A stretch of DNA of 64,000 nt from assembly GCA_019636655.1 (NCBI GenBank), contig JAHBXB010000002.1, positions 756,537 through 820,536 of the forward strand. Direction: 5' to 3'. Both the position numbers and the translations under genes were made by a program. Positions 1 through 7,289 of the stretch are shown here, in pieces; positions within the stretch are counted from its first letter, which is position 1; each line of letters starts with the position of its first letter. Source of the DNA: Phycisphaeraceae bacterium (GTDB lineage Bacteria; Planctomycetota; Phycisphaerae; Phycisphaerales; UBA1924). The notes under the pieces are model-generated. The model ran no database searches, was not told where the DNA came from, and saw nothing but the letters and a program-made list of their open reading frames with translations.

Positions 1-2
1 TC

Positions 3-920
3 GAGGACAACGGCCGCCAGGCGGTCACCGGCAACGCCGCCGACCGCGGCCGGTTCAAGGTCCCGTCCCTGCGCAACGCCGGCCTCCGCACCGGGTTCAT
101 GCACAACGGCCAGTTCACCAACATCGGCCAGGTGATCGGCTTCTACGCCCGCGCCCCAGGGGCGCCGCAGCAGTTCCCCGACAACCGCGATCCGATCATG
201 CTCCAGGTCAACGTCCCGCCGCAGGTCGCTCCCGCGATGCAGGACTTCGTCACCAACGCGCTCACCGATGCCCGCGTCACCACCGGACAGTTCCCCTTCG
301 ACCGGGCCACGCTCTACACCCAGCGGCCCGCGGACCAGCCCATCAACCTCGGCGGCGGCACCTCCGGCCAGGGCGGCATCGTCCCCACGATGATCGCCAA
401 CGCGCCCCCGTTCATCGGCAACGCCGATTTCCGCCTGGGACTCGATCGCGCCCGCGGCGGCGCCACGGCCCGGATCGCCATGTCCTCGACCCCGCCCGTC
501 GGCGGCGCGATCCCCCGCACCACCCTCTTCGGCCCCTTCCCGGTCTCGGGCGTGGGCGCCGGCAACGGCTTCGCCACGTTCCACTGGCCCATCGTCCCCG
601 GCAGCGTCTCGCGGAACCAGACCGTCTACTTTCAGTGGATCGTCGACGACCCCAGCGGCGCCGGCGGAGAGGCGCTCTCGTCCGTCACCCAGGTGCGGTT
701 CTTCTGCGGCAGCGTCGGCTGCCCGCCCGCCTGCCCCGCCGACTGGGACGGCAGCGGCTCGCTCACCACCGTCGACATCGCCGCGTTCGTAAACGACTGG
801 ACCTTCGGCATCGGCTCGGGCATCCCGCTGGGAGACTTCGATGGCAACGGCGTGCTCGAGCCCGGCGATATCGCCGCGTTCGTCCGCGCGTGGTTCGACG
901 GACTCACCTCGGGCTGTTAG
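3..920 (+). CDS. Di-haem cytochrome c peroxidase-like protein, C-terminal part, with GC-type dockerin (5' end outside window)
   Basis: The reading frame is open from the window edge, so the N-terminus and any haem-binding CxxCH motifs lie outside. The first visible residues (GRFKVPSLRN, then GFMHNGQF and a short spacer to VIGFY) match the C-terminal signature of MauG/CcpA-type di-haem peroxidases, whose Met in the MHNG-like motif can be a haem ligand. The last ~70 residues hold two dockerin-like calcium loops (DWDGSGSLTTVDIAAF and DFDGNGVLEPGDIAAF) ending in Cys. This is the GC-type dockerin module frequent in Phycisphaerae secreted proteins. Expected location is periplasmic or cell-surface. 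The peroxidase call is inferred from the short visible part; the dockerin call is firm. A terminator hairpin follows the stop. Confidence 0.72.
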   Translation, partial: EDNGRQAVTGNAADRGRFKVPSLRNAGLRTGFMHNGQFTNIGQVIGFYARAPGAPQQFPDNRDPIMLQVNVPPQVAPAMQDFVTNALTDARVTTGQFPFDRATLYTQRPADQPINLGGGTSGQGGIVPTMIANAPPFIGNADFRLGLDRARGGATARIAMSSTPPVGGAIPRTTLFGPFPVSGVGAGNGFATFHWPIVPGSVSRNQTVYFQWIVDDPSGAGGEALSSVTQVRFFCGSVGCPPACPADWDGSGSLTTVDIAAFVNDWTFGIGSGIPLGDFDGNGVLEPGDIAAFVRAWFDGLTSGC

Positions 921-958
921 GCGCCATTCCGCCGCACCCGATCTGCAGTTCCGTCTGG

Positions 959-996
959 ACGCCTCCCCGCCCTCACCGGCGCGGAGGCGTTTTTCC
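959..996. terminator. Rho-independent terminator between convergent genes
   Basis: An 8-bp perfect stem (ACGCCTCC at 959-966 pairing with GGAGGCGT at 983-990) is followed by TTTTCC on the plus strand. It lies 38 bases after the stop of the peroxidase-like gene and just before the end of the convergent zinc-ribbon gene. The T-run supports use mainly by the plus-strand gene. Confidence 0.7.
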
Positions 997-1015
997 TTGG
1001 CCGGACCGCGAATGA

Positions 1016-1441
1016 TCACCGGGTCCAGATGGACCACGCATCCTCGAGAAGTTCCGGCGTGATCGCCCGCCCGCACTCGGGGCACTGGCGAGGCGGCGGC
1101 TCGGTCGGCAACTGGTCCATCGTCATCCCCGCCGAGAGGTCGTAGACGCAATACGGACACACCCGCCGCCGGCGGCTGAGCGCAAAGTCCAGTGCTCGGC
1201 GCCAACGGGCCTCCTGTACGAACCCAAGAGCGGCCAAGCCAATGGACAGCGCCGCCAGGATCGCGGTGGTCGCCGGATCACCGGGCACGTGGACAAACAA
1301 CCGGGCAGCGATCACGAGAAAGAGGATCGAGGCGCCCGCCACGAGGGCAAGGACGGCGTCGCGTCGCGCCCTGCGCTTCAGGATGATGTCCTGCCTGCCC
1401 ACGCGATCTGCCAGCTCCGGTGAATGCCGCACCCGCGCCAT
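1016..1441 (-). CDS. Small membrane protein with C-terminal zinc ribbon
   Basis: The protein is about 141 aa. After a basic N-terminus come two hydrophobic segments (starting near VLALVAGASILFLVI and TTAILAALSIGLAAL), then a basic stretch and a C-terminal zinc ribbon: CPYC, a ~28-residue spacer and CPECGR. The ATG at 1441 is chosen because the longer frame would run into the divergent surE gene and has no better start. Related zinc-ribbon membrane proteins recur at about 3.5, 17.7 and 20.4 kb in this window. This small family is common in Planctomycetes and has no assigned function. Zinc binding is inferred from the four cysteines. Confidence 0.65.
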   Translation of the reverse strand: MARVRHSPELADRVGRQDIILKRRARRDAVLALVAGASILFLVIAARLFVHVPGDPATTAILAALSIGLAALGFVQEARWRRALDFALSRRRRVCPYCVYDLSAGMTMDQLPTEPPPRQCPECGRAITPELLEDAWSIWTR

Positions 1442-1535
1442 GCTGCAGGCGAAGATCCTACCGATCGGCCGCGGCGACCACATGGCCCGCAGCGGCATCC
1501 CGCCAATCGTCCACCCCCGGCGGGTACCATGCGAC

Positions 1536-2396
1536 ATGAAAGTGCTCCTGACCAACGACGACGGCCTGCTCGCCCCCGGCATTCATGCCCTGTACGAGAC
1601 CCTTGTTGATTCCAAGTCCGAGTTCGGCTCGATGGTCGGCGGCGGCGGTCGCGACGACGGCGGCATCGTCTGCCCCATCGCCCCGCTCACCGTGCAATCC
1701 GCCACCAGCCACGGCGTCACCTTCAAGACCCCGCTGATGATCGACGAGGAGCGGCTAGGGTGGGGCGGCGACCCCGCCATGACCGGCATCACCGTCGAGG
1801 GCCGCCCCGCCGACTGCACCAAACTCGCCCTCACCGCGCTCTGGCCCGAACGGTTCGGCCCCGGCTCACGCCCCGACCTGGTCGTCAGCGGGATGAACAT
1901 GGGCGCCAACGTCGGCATCAACGTCATCTACTCCGGCACCGTCGCCGCGGCGATCGAGGCCGCGTTCCTCGGGGTCCCGGCGATCGCCGTCAGCCTGCAC
2001 ATGGGACGCGGCACGCCGCGCTACGACGTCGCCGCGCGATACGCCCGCCGCACCATCGATGTCATCCTCGCCGGCGGACTCCCCCGGCCGCACGAGTGCC
2101 TGAGCATCAACATCCCCGTCACCGAGCGCGAATGGGAGGTCGAGGGCCAATGGCCGCCGATCCGGGTCTGCCCCATGAACACGCACGGGCTCAACGACGC
2201 CTACGAGCGCCGCGTCAGCCCCGGCGGTGATGTCTACTACTGGGCCGCGGGCCACGGCCTGGATTTCCGCAAGACCGGCGAGGGCACCGACGTCGAATGG
2301 CTCTGGAAGAACGCCATCACCGTCACGCCGCTGCACTACGACCTGACGCGCCACGACGCCATCCCCGCCTGGAAGGAGCGCCTCGAGGGCCGCTGA
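1536..2396 (+). CDS. surE: 5'/3'-nucleotidase SurE (acid phosphatase family)
   Basis: SurE dephosphorylates nucleoside monophosphates in the cytoplasm and is linked to stationary-phase survival. The 286-aa product begins MKVLLTNDDG, the metal-binding Asp-Asp motif of the family. It carries the QSATSHG loop with the nucleophile-side Ser, and SGMNMGANVG, which supplies the metal-binding Asn. Between helix 1 and the VAP-like strand there is a Gly/Asp-rich insertion (about residues 27-48) longer than in most SurE proteins. The ATG at 1536 starts exactly at the conserved N-terminus; the open frame upstream is ignored. The gene is divergent from the zinc-ribbon gene and convergent with the HDOD gene, 25 bases downstream. 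Confidence 0.93.
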   Translation: MKVLLTNDDGLLAPGIHALYETLVDSKSEFGSMVGGGGRDDGGIVCPIAPLTVQSATSHGVTFKTPLMIDEERLGWGGDPAMTGITVEGRPADCTKLALTALWPERFGPGSRPDLVVSGMNMGANVGINVIYSGTVAAAIEAAFLGVPAIAVSLHMGRGTPRYDVAARYARRTIDVILAGGLPRPHECLSINIPVTEREWEVEGQWPPIRVCPMNTHGLNDAYERRVSPGGDVYYWAAGHGLDFRKTGEGTDVEWLWKNAITVTPLHYDLTRHDAIPAWKERLEGR

Positions 2397-2421
2397 CCTC
2401 CGCCGGTCCGCCACCGATCGA

Positions 2422-3306
2422 TCAGGCCAGCATCGCCTGGACGACCTCGTTGGCCTCGGGCAGCTTCGCGCAGATCTCGTTCGCCGCGTTCAGCGAGAGC
2501 TTCAGCTCGTCCATCACGTCCGCGGGCGGCTCCACCGTGAGCATGTCCAGCCGGAACGCCCCGGGCAGCGACGCCGCGAAGTGATCCGCCAGGCACACGA
2601 TCCCGGCCAGCGTCCGCTGGTCGGCCGGGAGCGACAGCGGGTTGTGGTGGAAGCCCGTGACGTTGGAGAACGAGCGGGGGAACTTCCACTTGTCGCACAG
2701 CGCCTTGCCGAAGTCCTGGTGCGTCGCACCGAAGACCTCCTCCTCGCACGCCAGCATGTCGGCCTGCGGCACCCCCTCGGGCGTCGCGTTGACCTTGCCG
2801 AGCACCTCGACAAGCCGGTGCCGGTCGTACTGGATCTCGACGACGATCCCGATGTCGTGGATCAGCCCCGCCAGGAACGCCTCGTCGGTCAGCCCGATCT
2901 TCAGCGTCTCCGCGATCGCCTTGCTCGCGGCGGCGACGCCCATCGAGTGCACCCACAGGTCCTTGGCCGCGAAGCCGGGCGTCAGCGCCCCGCCGCGGAA
3001 GAGCTTGGCCAGCGACGCCGCGATCGCGATGTTCTTCACCGCGTTGAGCCCCAGCAGCACGATCGCCCGGTTAATCGACCCGATCTGCCCCGGCAGCCCG
3101 TAGAACGCGGAGTTCACGACCTTCAGGATCCGGGCGCACAGCGCCGGGTCGTTCGCGATCACCTTGTGCAGGTCCTGCGCCGTCGACTTGGGATCCTCCA
3201 CCAGCTGCACGATCCGGAGCGTGATCTCCGGCAGCGTGGCGATGTGGCTGATCTCCCGGATCGCGTTGTTGACGGACTGCTCGCGGGTCTGTGCGTCGAC
3301 GCTCAT
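2422..3306 (-). CDS. HDOD domain protein
   Basis: The 294-aa protein is almost entirely one HDOD domain (about residues 20-230). The family pattern is clear: LPEITLRIVQLVEDP, then DPALCARILKVVNSAFYG, then RAIVLLGLNAVKNIAIA, with the degenerate HD-like centre GLIHDIG. HDOD proteins are non-catalytic relatives of HD-GYP phosphodiesterases and act as scaffolds in signalling, for example in motility, competence or cell-cycle control. No receiver or GGDEF partner is fused. A good Shine-Dalgarno (AGGAG) sits 7-8 bases before the ATG. It converges with surE and has no operon partner, so its input signal cannot be guessed. Confidence 0.88.
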   Translation of the reverse strand: MSVDAQTREQSVNNAIREISHIATLPEITLRIVQLVEDPKSTAQDLHKVIANDPALCARILKVVNSAFYGLPGQIGSINRAIVLLGLNAVKNIAIAASLAKLFRGGALTPGFAAKDLWVHSMGVAAASKAIAETLKIGLTDEAFLAGLIHDIGIVVEIQYDRHRLVEVLGKVNATPEGVPQADMLACEEEVFGATHQDFGKALCDKWKFPRSFSNVTGFHHNPLSLPADQRTLAGIVCLADHFAASLPGAFRLDMLTVEPPADVMDELKLSLNAANEICAKLPEANEVVQAMLA

Positions 3307-3469
3307 GGATCGCTCCTGCCTCTGGACCGACAGCGGCTCAATGCGGCAAGATGGACCATCGGCGTGTGCGAACTCGGACTTTCGCGGCGACCCGAACGCG
3401 GAAGCACAAACCCAAACTCATCAGGCCCGTGGGGTTATCCGGACCCGCCCCCACCACCCCGCGTCGCGG

Positions 3470-4162
3470 CTACTCCCCGCTCCCGGCCCGGTCGCCGGCC
3501 ACCACGATCGAGAAGAGACCCACGACCCCCGCGATCGCCAGCGCGGCCCCAAGGAGAACGAACTCCGCGGCGGTCCCCGGTCGCGAACCGCCCGCCGTCG
3601 AGACGACAAAGGCGTTGCTCCACTGGAACCTCTGAGCCCAGTACCCGCTGTCGGCGTACAGGTACGCGAACCCCACCGTCAGACACGTCACCGACACCGC
3701 GGCGACGCCCGCCACCGCGGCCGATCGACGCGCCGGCCGCATCAGCATCCAGAGTCCGCCCGCCAGGGCGATCGCGGTCGCCGCCCAATAGGCGCAGACG
3801 CGCGGGACCGGCGACAGCGCCGTCAGGAGCGTCGGCATCGGCAGCACCAGGAGCAGCCCGCAGCACCACTGCCGACAAGGCCCCCGTCGATGCAGCAGCC
3901 TCGCCCCGAAGAGCACGCAGAACCAGGTCGCCAGCACCAGGACCCGGCCATCCTTGACGATGCACGACATCACCGAGAACGCGGCGCCGAACACGCCGCA
4001 CATCAGCCCGACCAAGTCGACCGTGACCTCGATCGATGGCTCGCCCCCGGCCCCGGATCGAACATCATCCGGCGTGAACGCCGACCCGCACTCCGGACAC
4101 CTGTTCTCCGGCAGGCCGGAGAGGTCGTACTCGCACACCGGGCAGGGGAGCGCTGGATCCAC
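3470..4162 (-). CDS. Multi-pass membrane protein with N-terminal zinc ribbon
   Basis: The 230-aa product starts at GTG. An N-terminal zinc ribbon (CPVCEYDLSGL...RCPECG, residues 7-25) is followed by about five or six hydrophobic segments ending near the C-terminus (GAALAIAGVVGLFSIVV). The ribbon is the same type found in the other small membrane proteins of this window, here at the N-terminal end. No catalytic motif is visible. It precedes no obvious operon partner; the neuC stop lies 88 bases upstream of its start. The function is unknown. Membrane location and zinc binding are inferred from composition and cysteine spacing. Confidence 0.7.
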   Translation of the reverse strand: MDPALPCPVCEYDLSGLPENRCPECGSAFTPDDVRSGAGGEPSIEVTVDLVGLMCGVFGAAFSVMSCIVKDGRVLVLATWFCVLFGARLLHRRGPCRQWCCGLLLVLPMPTLLTALSPVPRVCAYWAATAIALAGGLWMLMRPARRSAAVAGVAAVSVTCLTVGFAYLYADSGYWAQRFQWSNAFVVSTAGGSRPGTAAEFVLLGAALAIAGVVGLFSIVVAGDRAGSGE

Positions 4163-4250
4163 ATGATCTGATGCGCACTGCCCGGCGATGCGGATGCAAC
4201 AGTCGCACGGCAGGCGATCGCACGCATGATGCGGCGCCGCATGAAACGCC

Positions 4251-5426
4251 TCAGTATCTGTTCCGCTTCCTTAACAGCCCGGCCGATCCGGGCTCCACAG
4301 TCACGTCCGCCAACACCCGCGCGATCCTCACCCCCGCGCGCCCATCGCCATACGGATGCCCCGCCCGCGGCCGATCGCCGCTCGCCGCGCGTTTCAACGC
4401 CTCCGCGATCACCCCCACACGCCCCACCTTCCCCAGCGGGACATCCGCCACGTTCCCCGCCCGCTCCCGCCCCTCCTGCCTGGGCCCAACGTTCACCACC
4501 GGCAGGCGCACCGCCGCCGCCTCGATCAGCCCCGCCGACGAGTTCCCGATCATCACCCCGCGCTGCCCGCGCCCGGCCAGCCTCTTCAGCAGCGCCACGA
4601 ACCGCTCCCGCGGCAGGTGCTCCGCCTGCTTCGCCGCAGCCCCGAATCGTTCCAACTCGGACATCACGACCGTCCGCCCCGGATCATGGTTCGGCGCGAG
4701 AACCAGCACGGGCCCAAGCCCCGATCGCCGCACGCCCTCCACAACCCCCCGCGCCAGCCTCGCCTCGTCGCCATCCTCCAACCCCGATGGATGCAGCAGC
4801 ACCACCACCCGCGGATCGCCCAGCCGCGCCGCCTCGGCATCCCCCATCGCCCTGATGCCCCGCAGCCCGTCGATCGCCGGCGACCCCACGACTCGCACGT
4901 GCTCCACCCGCTCCCCCATCCGCACGATCCGCTCGGCCGAACGCGCCGTCGCCGCGAGGTGCACGTGCGACAACTTGGTGATCGCGTGCCGCATCGCCTC
5001 ATCGGCGATCCCCTCCGCCCGGTCACCGCCATGAATGTGCGCCACCGCGATCCCGCCGATCGACGCCGCGCTCGCCGCGGCGAACGCCTCGATCCTGTCC
5101 CCCAGCACCACCACCCAGTCCGGCCGCATCGCCGCAAACGCGCGGGCGAATCCCTCCATCCCCCGCCCCACGGCCGCCGCGTCCTCCAGTCGCTCACCCG
5201 CGCCGGCCCGCTGCATCCGAACCTCGGCCGCCACGCTCCGCGGGAACGCCGCCCGCACCTCGCGGATCGTCCGCGCCGGCGGCAGGAAGTGCGCCCCCGC
5301 CGCGACAACCCGGAGCCGAAGCCGCGGATGCGCCGCGACCGCCCTCATCACCGGCGCCAGCAGGCCGAACTCCGCGCGAGTCCCCGTGACCACCGCCACC
5401 GTGCGTCGACCACCGCGCCGGCTCAT
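4251..5426 (-). CDS. neuC: UDP-N-acetylglucosamine 2-epimerase, hydrolysing (NeuC/LegG type)
   Basis: This enzyme opens nonulosonic-acid synthesis by converting a UDP-HexNAc to free ManNAc (or a 6-deoxy-diamino analogue) plus UDP. The 391-aa protein has the GT-B epimerase fold signature: VVTGTRAEFGLLAPVM at residues 13-28, then VLGDRIEAFAAASAA, HIHGGDRAEGIADEAMRHAI and GNSSAGLIEAA. These are the hallmarks of hydrolysing rather than non-hydrolysing epimerases. Its ATG overlaps the neuB stop (ATGA), so the two are translationally coupled. It is the last gene of the operon maf-neuA-neuB-neuC. A hydrolysing epimerase beside neuB argues for a sialic/legionaminic-type sugar rather than pseudaminic acid; the exact substrate cannot be read from sequence. 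Confidence 0.9.
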   Translation of the reverse strand: MSRRGGRRTVAVVTGTRAEFGLLAPVMRAVAAHPRLRLRVVAAGAHFLPPARTIREVRAAFPRSVAAEVRMQRAGAGERLEDAAAVGRGMEGFARAFAAMRPDWVVVLGDRIEAFAAASAASIGGIAVAHIHGGDRAEGIADEAMRHAITKLSHVHLAATARSAERIVRMGERVEHVRVVGSPAIDGLRGIRAMGDAEAARLGDPRVVVLLHPSGLEDGDEARLARGVVEGVRRSGLGPVLVLAPNHDPGRTVVMSELERFGAAAKQAEHLPRERFVALLKRLAGRGQRGVMIGNSSAGLIEAAAVRLPVVNVGPRQEGRERAGNVADVPLGKVGRVGVIAEALKRAASGDRPRAGHPYGDGRAGVRIARVLADVTVEPGSAGLLRKRNRY

Positions 5427-6535
5427 GCCCGCTCCTCGCCAAGGTCACCCTGCGTCAGCGGCATGTCCGCCTCGACCCCGCGCACCAGCACCCGCCCGAG
5501 CGTGGCGTCCAGCTCGTACGGCGGGATCCCGGTTCCCGGCCGCTTGATCGTCAGGTCCTCGCGAGCCAGCCGGTGCCCGGCGGGCAACGCCCGCGTGGTC
5601 GTCAGCGACTGCCGCGACACCGTCCGCACATCCTCCTCGATCGCGAGCACCGGCTTCCCCGGCGGGGCCGACACCGGGCAGGTCACGTGTTCCGCGCCCT
5701 CGCCCCCGGCGCCCCCGCGCCGCGCCGACAACCGCCGCTCCACCGCCTTCGCGCCGTATTCCATGAACTCCACGGGCTCCAGCGATGCCGCGTGGTCCGG
5801 CCCCGCCGCCGACCTGCTGTACGTGAAGTGCTTCTCCAGGATCGACGCCCCGCACGCCACCGCCATCCACCCAGTCTCGATCGACGGCGTGTGGTCCGAA
5901 TACCCCACCGGCTCGCCGAACACCCCGCGGATCGCGGCGATCCCCCCGAGCGAGGCGTGCTCCATCGGCGTCGGGTACGCGCTCACGCACTGGAGCACCG
6001 CCAGGCGGTCCCTCGCTCCCGCGAGCCAGCCGATCGCCCGCGACACCTCGTCCAGCGTCGCCGCGCCAGTGCTCAGGATCAGCGGCTTGCCCGTCGCGGC
6101 CAGGGCCTCCAGCAACGGCCGGTTCGTGATGTCCGGCGACGCCGTCTTGTACGCGTCAAACCCGCCGTACGCGCTCGCCAGCCCCTCCGCCACCGCCACC
6201 AGTTCCACGCTGAACACCGTCACGATCGTCTGCATCCCCAGGTCCCGCGCGTGCTCCACCACCGGCCGCATCTGGTCGATCCCCAGTTCCAGACGCCGCA
6301 GCATCGCGAACGGATCAGACTCCCCCGCCCGCGACTGGTACACCGCCAGCCGCGCCGCCCGGCTCATCAACCGGTCCGTCTCGAACAACTGCAGCTTGAC
6401 CGCGTCGGCGTGCGCCTCATCCGCGGCTCGCACCAGCTCCATCGCCCGGTCCACCGACCCGTCGTGGTTCACCCCCAGCTCGGCGATGATGTAGGGCGAT
6501 TGCTCCGGGCCGATCTCGCGCGATCCGATCCTCAT
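5423..6535 (-). CDS. neuB: N-acetylneuraminate/legionaminate synthase (NeuB family)
   Basis: NeuB condenses a ManNAc-type hexose with phosphoenolpyruvate to give the nine-carbon nonulosonic acid. The 370-aa product shows the family start IIAELGVNHDG (residues 15-25), DAVKLQLFETDRLMS, and the barrel motif GYSDHTPSIETGWMAVACGA, with the metal-site sequence EKHFTYSR. A C-terminal SAF (antifreeze-like) domain ends in PGTGIPP and GRVLVRGVEADMPLT. The ATG at 6535 overlaps the neuA stop as ATGA, and its own stop overlaps the neuC start in the same way. All catalytic landmarks are present. Whether the product is Neu5Ac, legionaminate or a derivative cannot be decided here. Confidence 0.92.
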   Translation of the reverse strand: MRIGSREIGPEQSPYIIAELGVNHDGSVDRAMELVRAADEAHADAVKLQLFETDRLMSRAARLAVYQSRAGESDPFAMLRRLELGIDQMRPVVEHARDLGMQTIVTVFSVELVAVAEGLASAYGGFDAYKTASPDITNRPLLEALAATGKPLILSTGAATLDEVSRAIGWLAGARDRLAVLQCVSAYPTPMEHASLGGIAAIRGVFGEPVGYSDHTPSIETGWMAVACGASILEKHFTYSRSAAGPDHAASLEPVEFMEYGAKAVERRLSARRGGAGGEGAEHVTCPVSAPPGKPVLAIEEDVRTVSRQSLTTTRALPAGHRLAREDLTIKRPGTGIPPYELDATLGRVLVRGVEADMPLTQGDLGEERA

Positions 6536-7278
6536 GGCCTCTCCACGACCGCACCCCCGCCCAGCACCGCCTCCGCAACACGAAGATCGATCGGCGCGTC
6601 GATGTCCACCACCGACCCCTCCGGATTGATGACGCCGCGCCGCCGATCCTCTCGGCCGAAGAACGCGTGCGGGCCGGGGCGGACCCCCGGAAGTTCCAGC
6701 ATCAGCGCGCCCCTGGTCAGCGCGATCACGCCCCCATCCGGCACGAACGCGGCGGGCAGGTCCTGCCGCCGGAACACGCCGTGGTTCAGCACGTCCCCCT
6801 CCCACGGGCTCACCGCCCCCGTGCCCGCATCCACCCGCGCCGTCCACCACGGGTGGTGCTTCCCCACCGGCGCGTACGACTGCACCGAGTCCGCCCCCGT
6901 CTCTTCAAGCATCGCCACCGCCCGGTCGATCAGCCCCGCCGGCCGCACAGGAACGTTCGCGTACAGGATCACGATCGGCGCCCCCGCCGGGTGCCCCGGC
7001 ACGACCGACGCCACCGCGTGCCGCGCCGCGGCGTCCACCGTCGCGCCGTCCGTCGCCAGTTCCGCCGGCCGCTCGACCACCTCGACGCCCATCCGCCGCG
7101 CCGCCCGCGCCAGGTCCGCCCCGTCCGTCGAGACCACCACCCGCGACACCCGCTCCGCGCCCTGCGCGCTCAGGATCGTCCACTCGATGCACGGCCGCCC
7201 CGCGATCATCGCGAGGTTCTTTCCGGGCACCCCCTTGGACCCCGCCCGCGCCAGAATGATCGCCAAGGCCCCGTTCAT
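6532..7278 (-). CDS. neuA: CMP-nonulosonic acid synthetase (acylneuraminate cytidylyltransferase)
   Basis: This enzyme activates the nonulosonic acid with CTP to the CMP-sugar used by transferases. The 248-aa protein has the nucleotide-binding N-terminus IILARAGSKGVPGKNL (residues 7-22), VVVSTDGADLARAARRMG, RPAELATDG and the late metal motif NPEGSVVDIDAPIDL. The length is normal for the short bacterial CMP-NeuA group. A strong GAGAGGG ribosome-binding site lies just before the ATG at 7278, inside the 11-base gap after the maf stop. The stop overlaps the neuB start. It forms the activation step between neuB and the Maf-type transferase upstream. Confidence 0.9.
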   Translation of the reverse strand: MNGALAIILARAGSKGVPGKNLAMIAGRPCIEWTILSAQGAERVSRVVVSTDGADLARAARRMGVEVVERPAELATDGATVDAAARHAVASVVPGHPAGAPIVILYANVPVRPAGLIDRAVAMLEETGADSVQSYAPVGKHHPWWTARVDAGTGAVSPWEGDVLNHGVFRRQDLPAAFVPDGGVIALTRGALMLELPGVRPGPHAFFGREDRRRGVINPEGSVVDIDAPIDLRVAEAVLGGGAVVERP

Positions 7279-7289
7279 TCGATCCCTCT

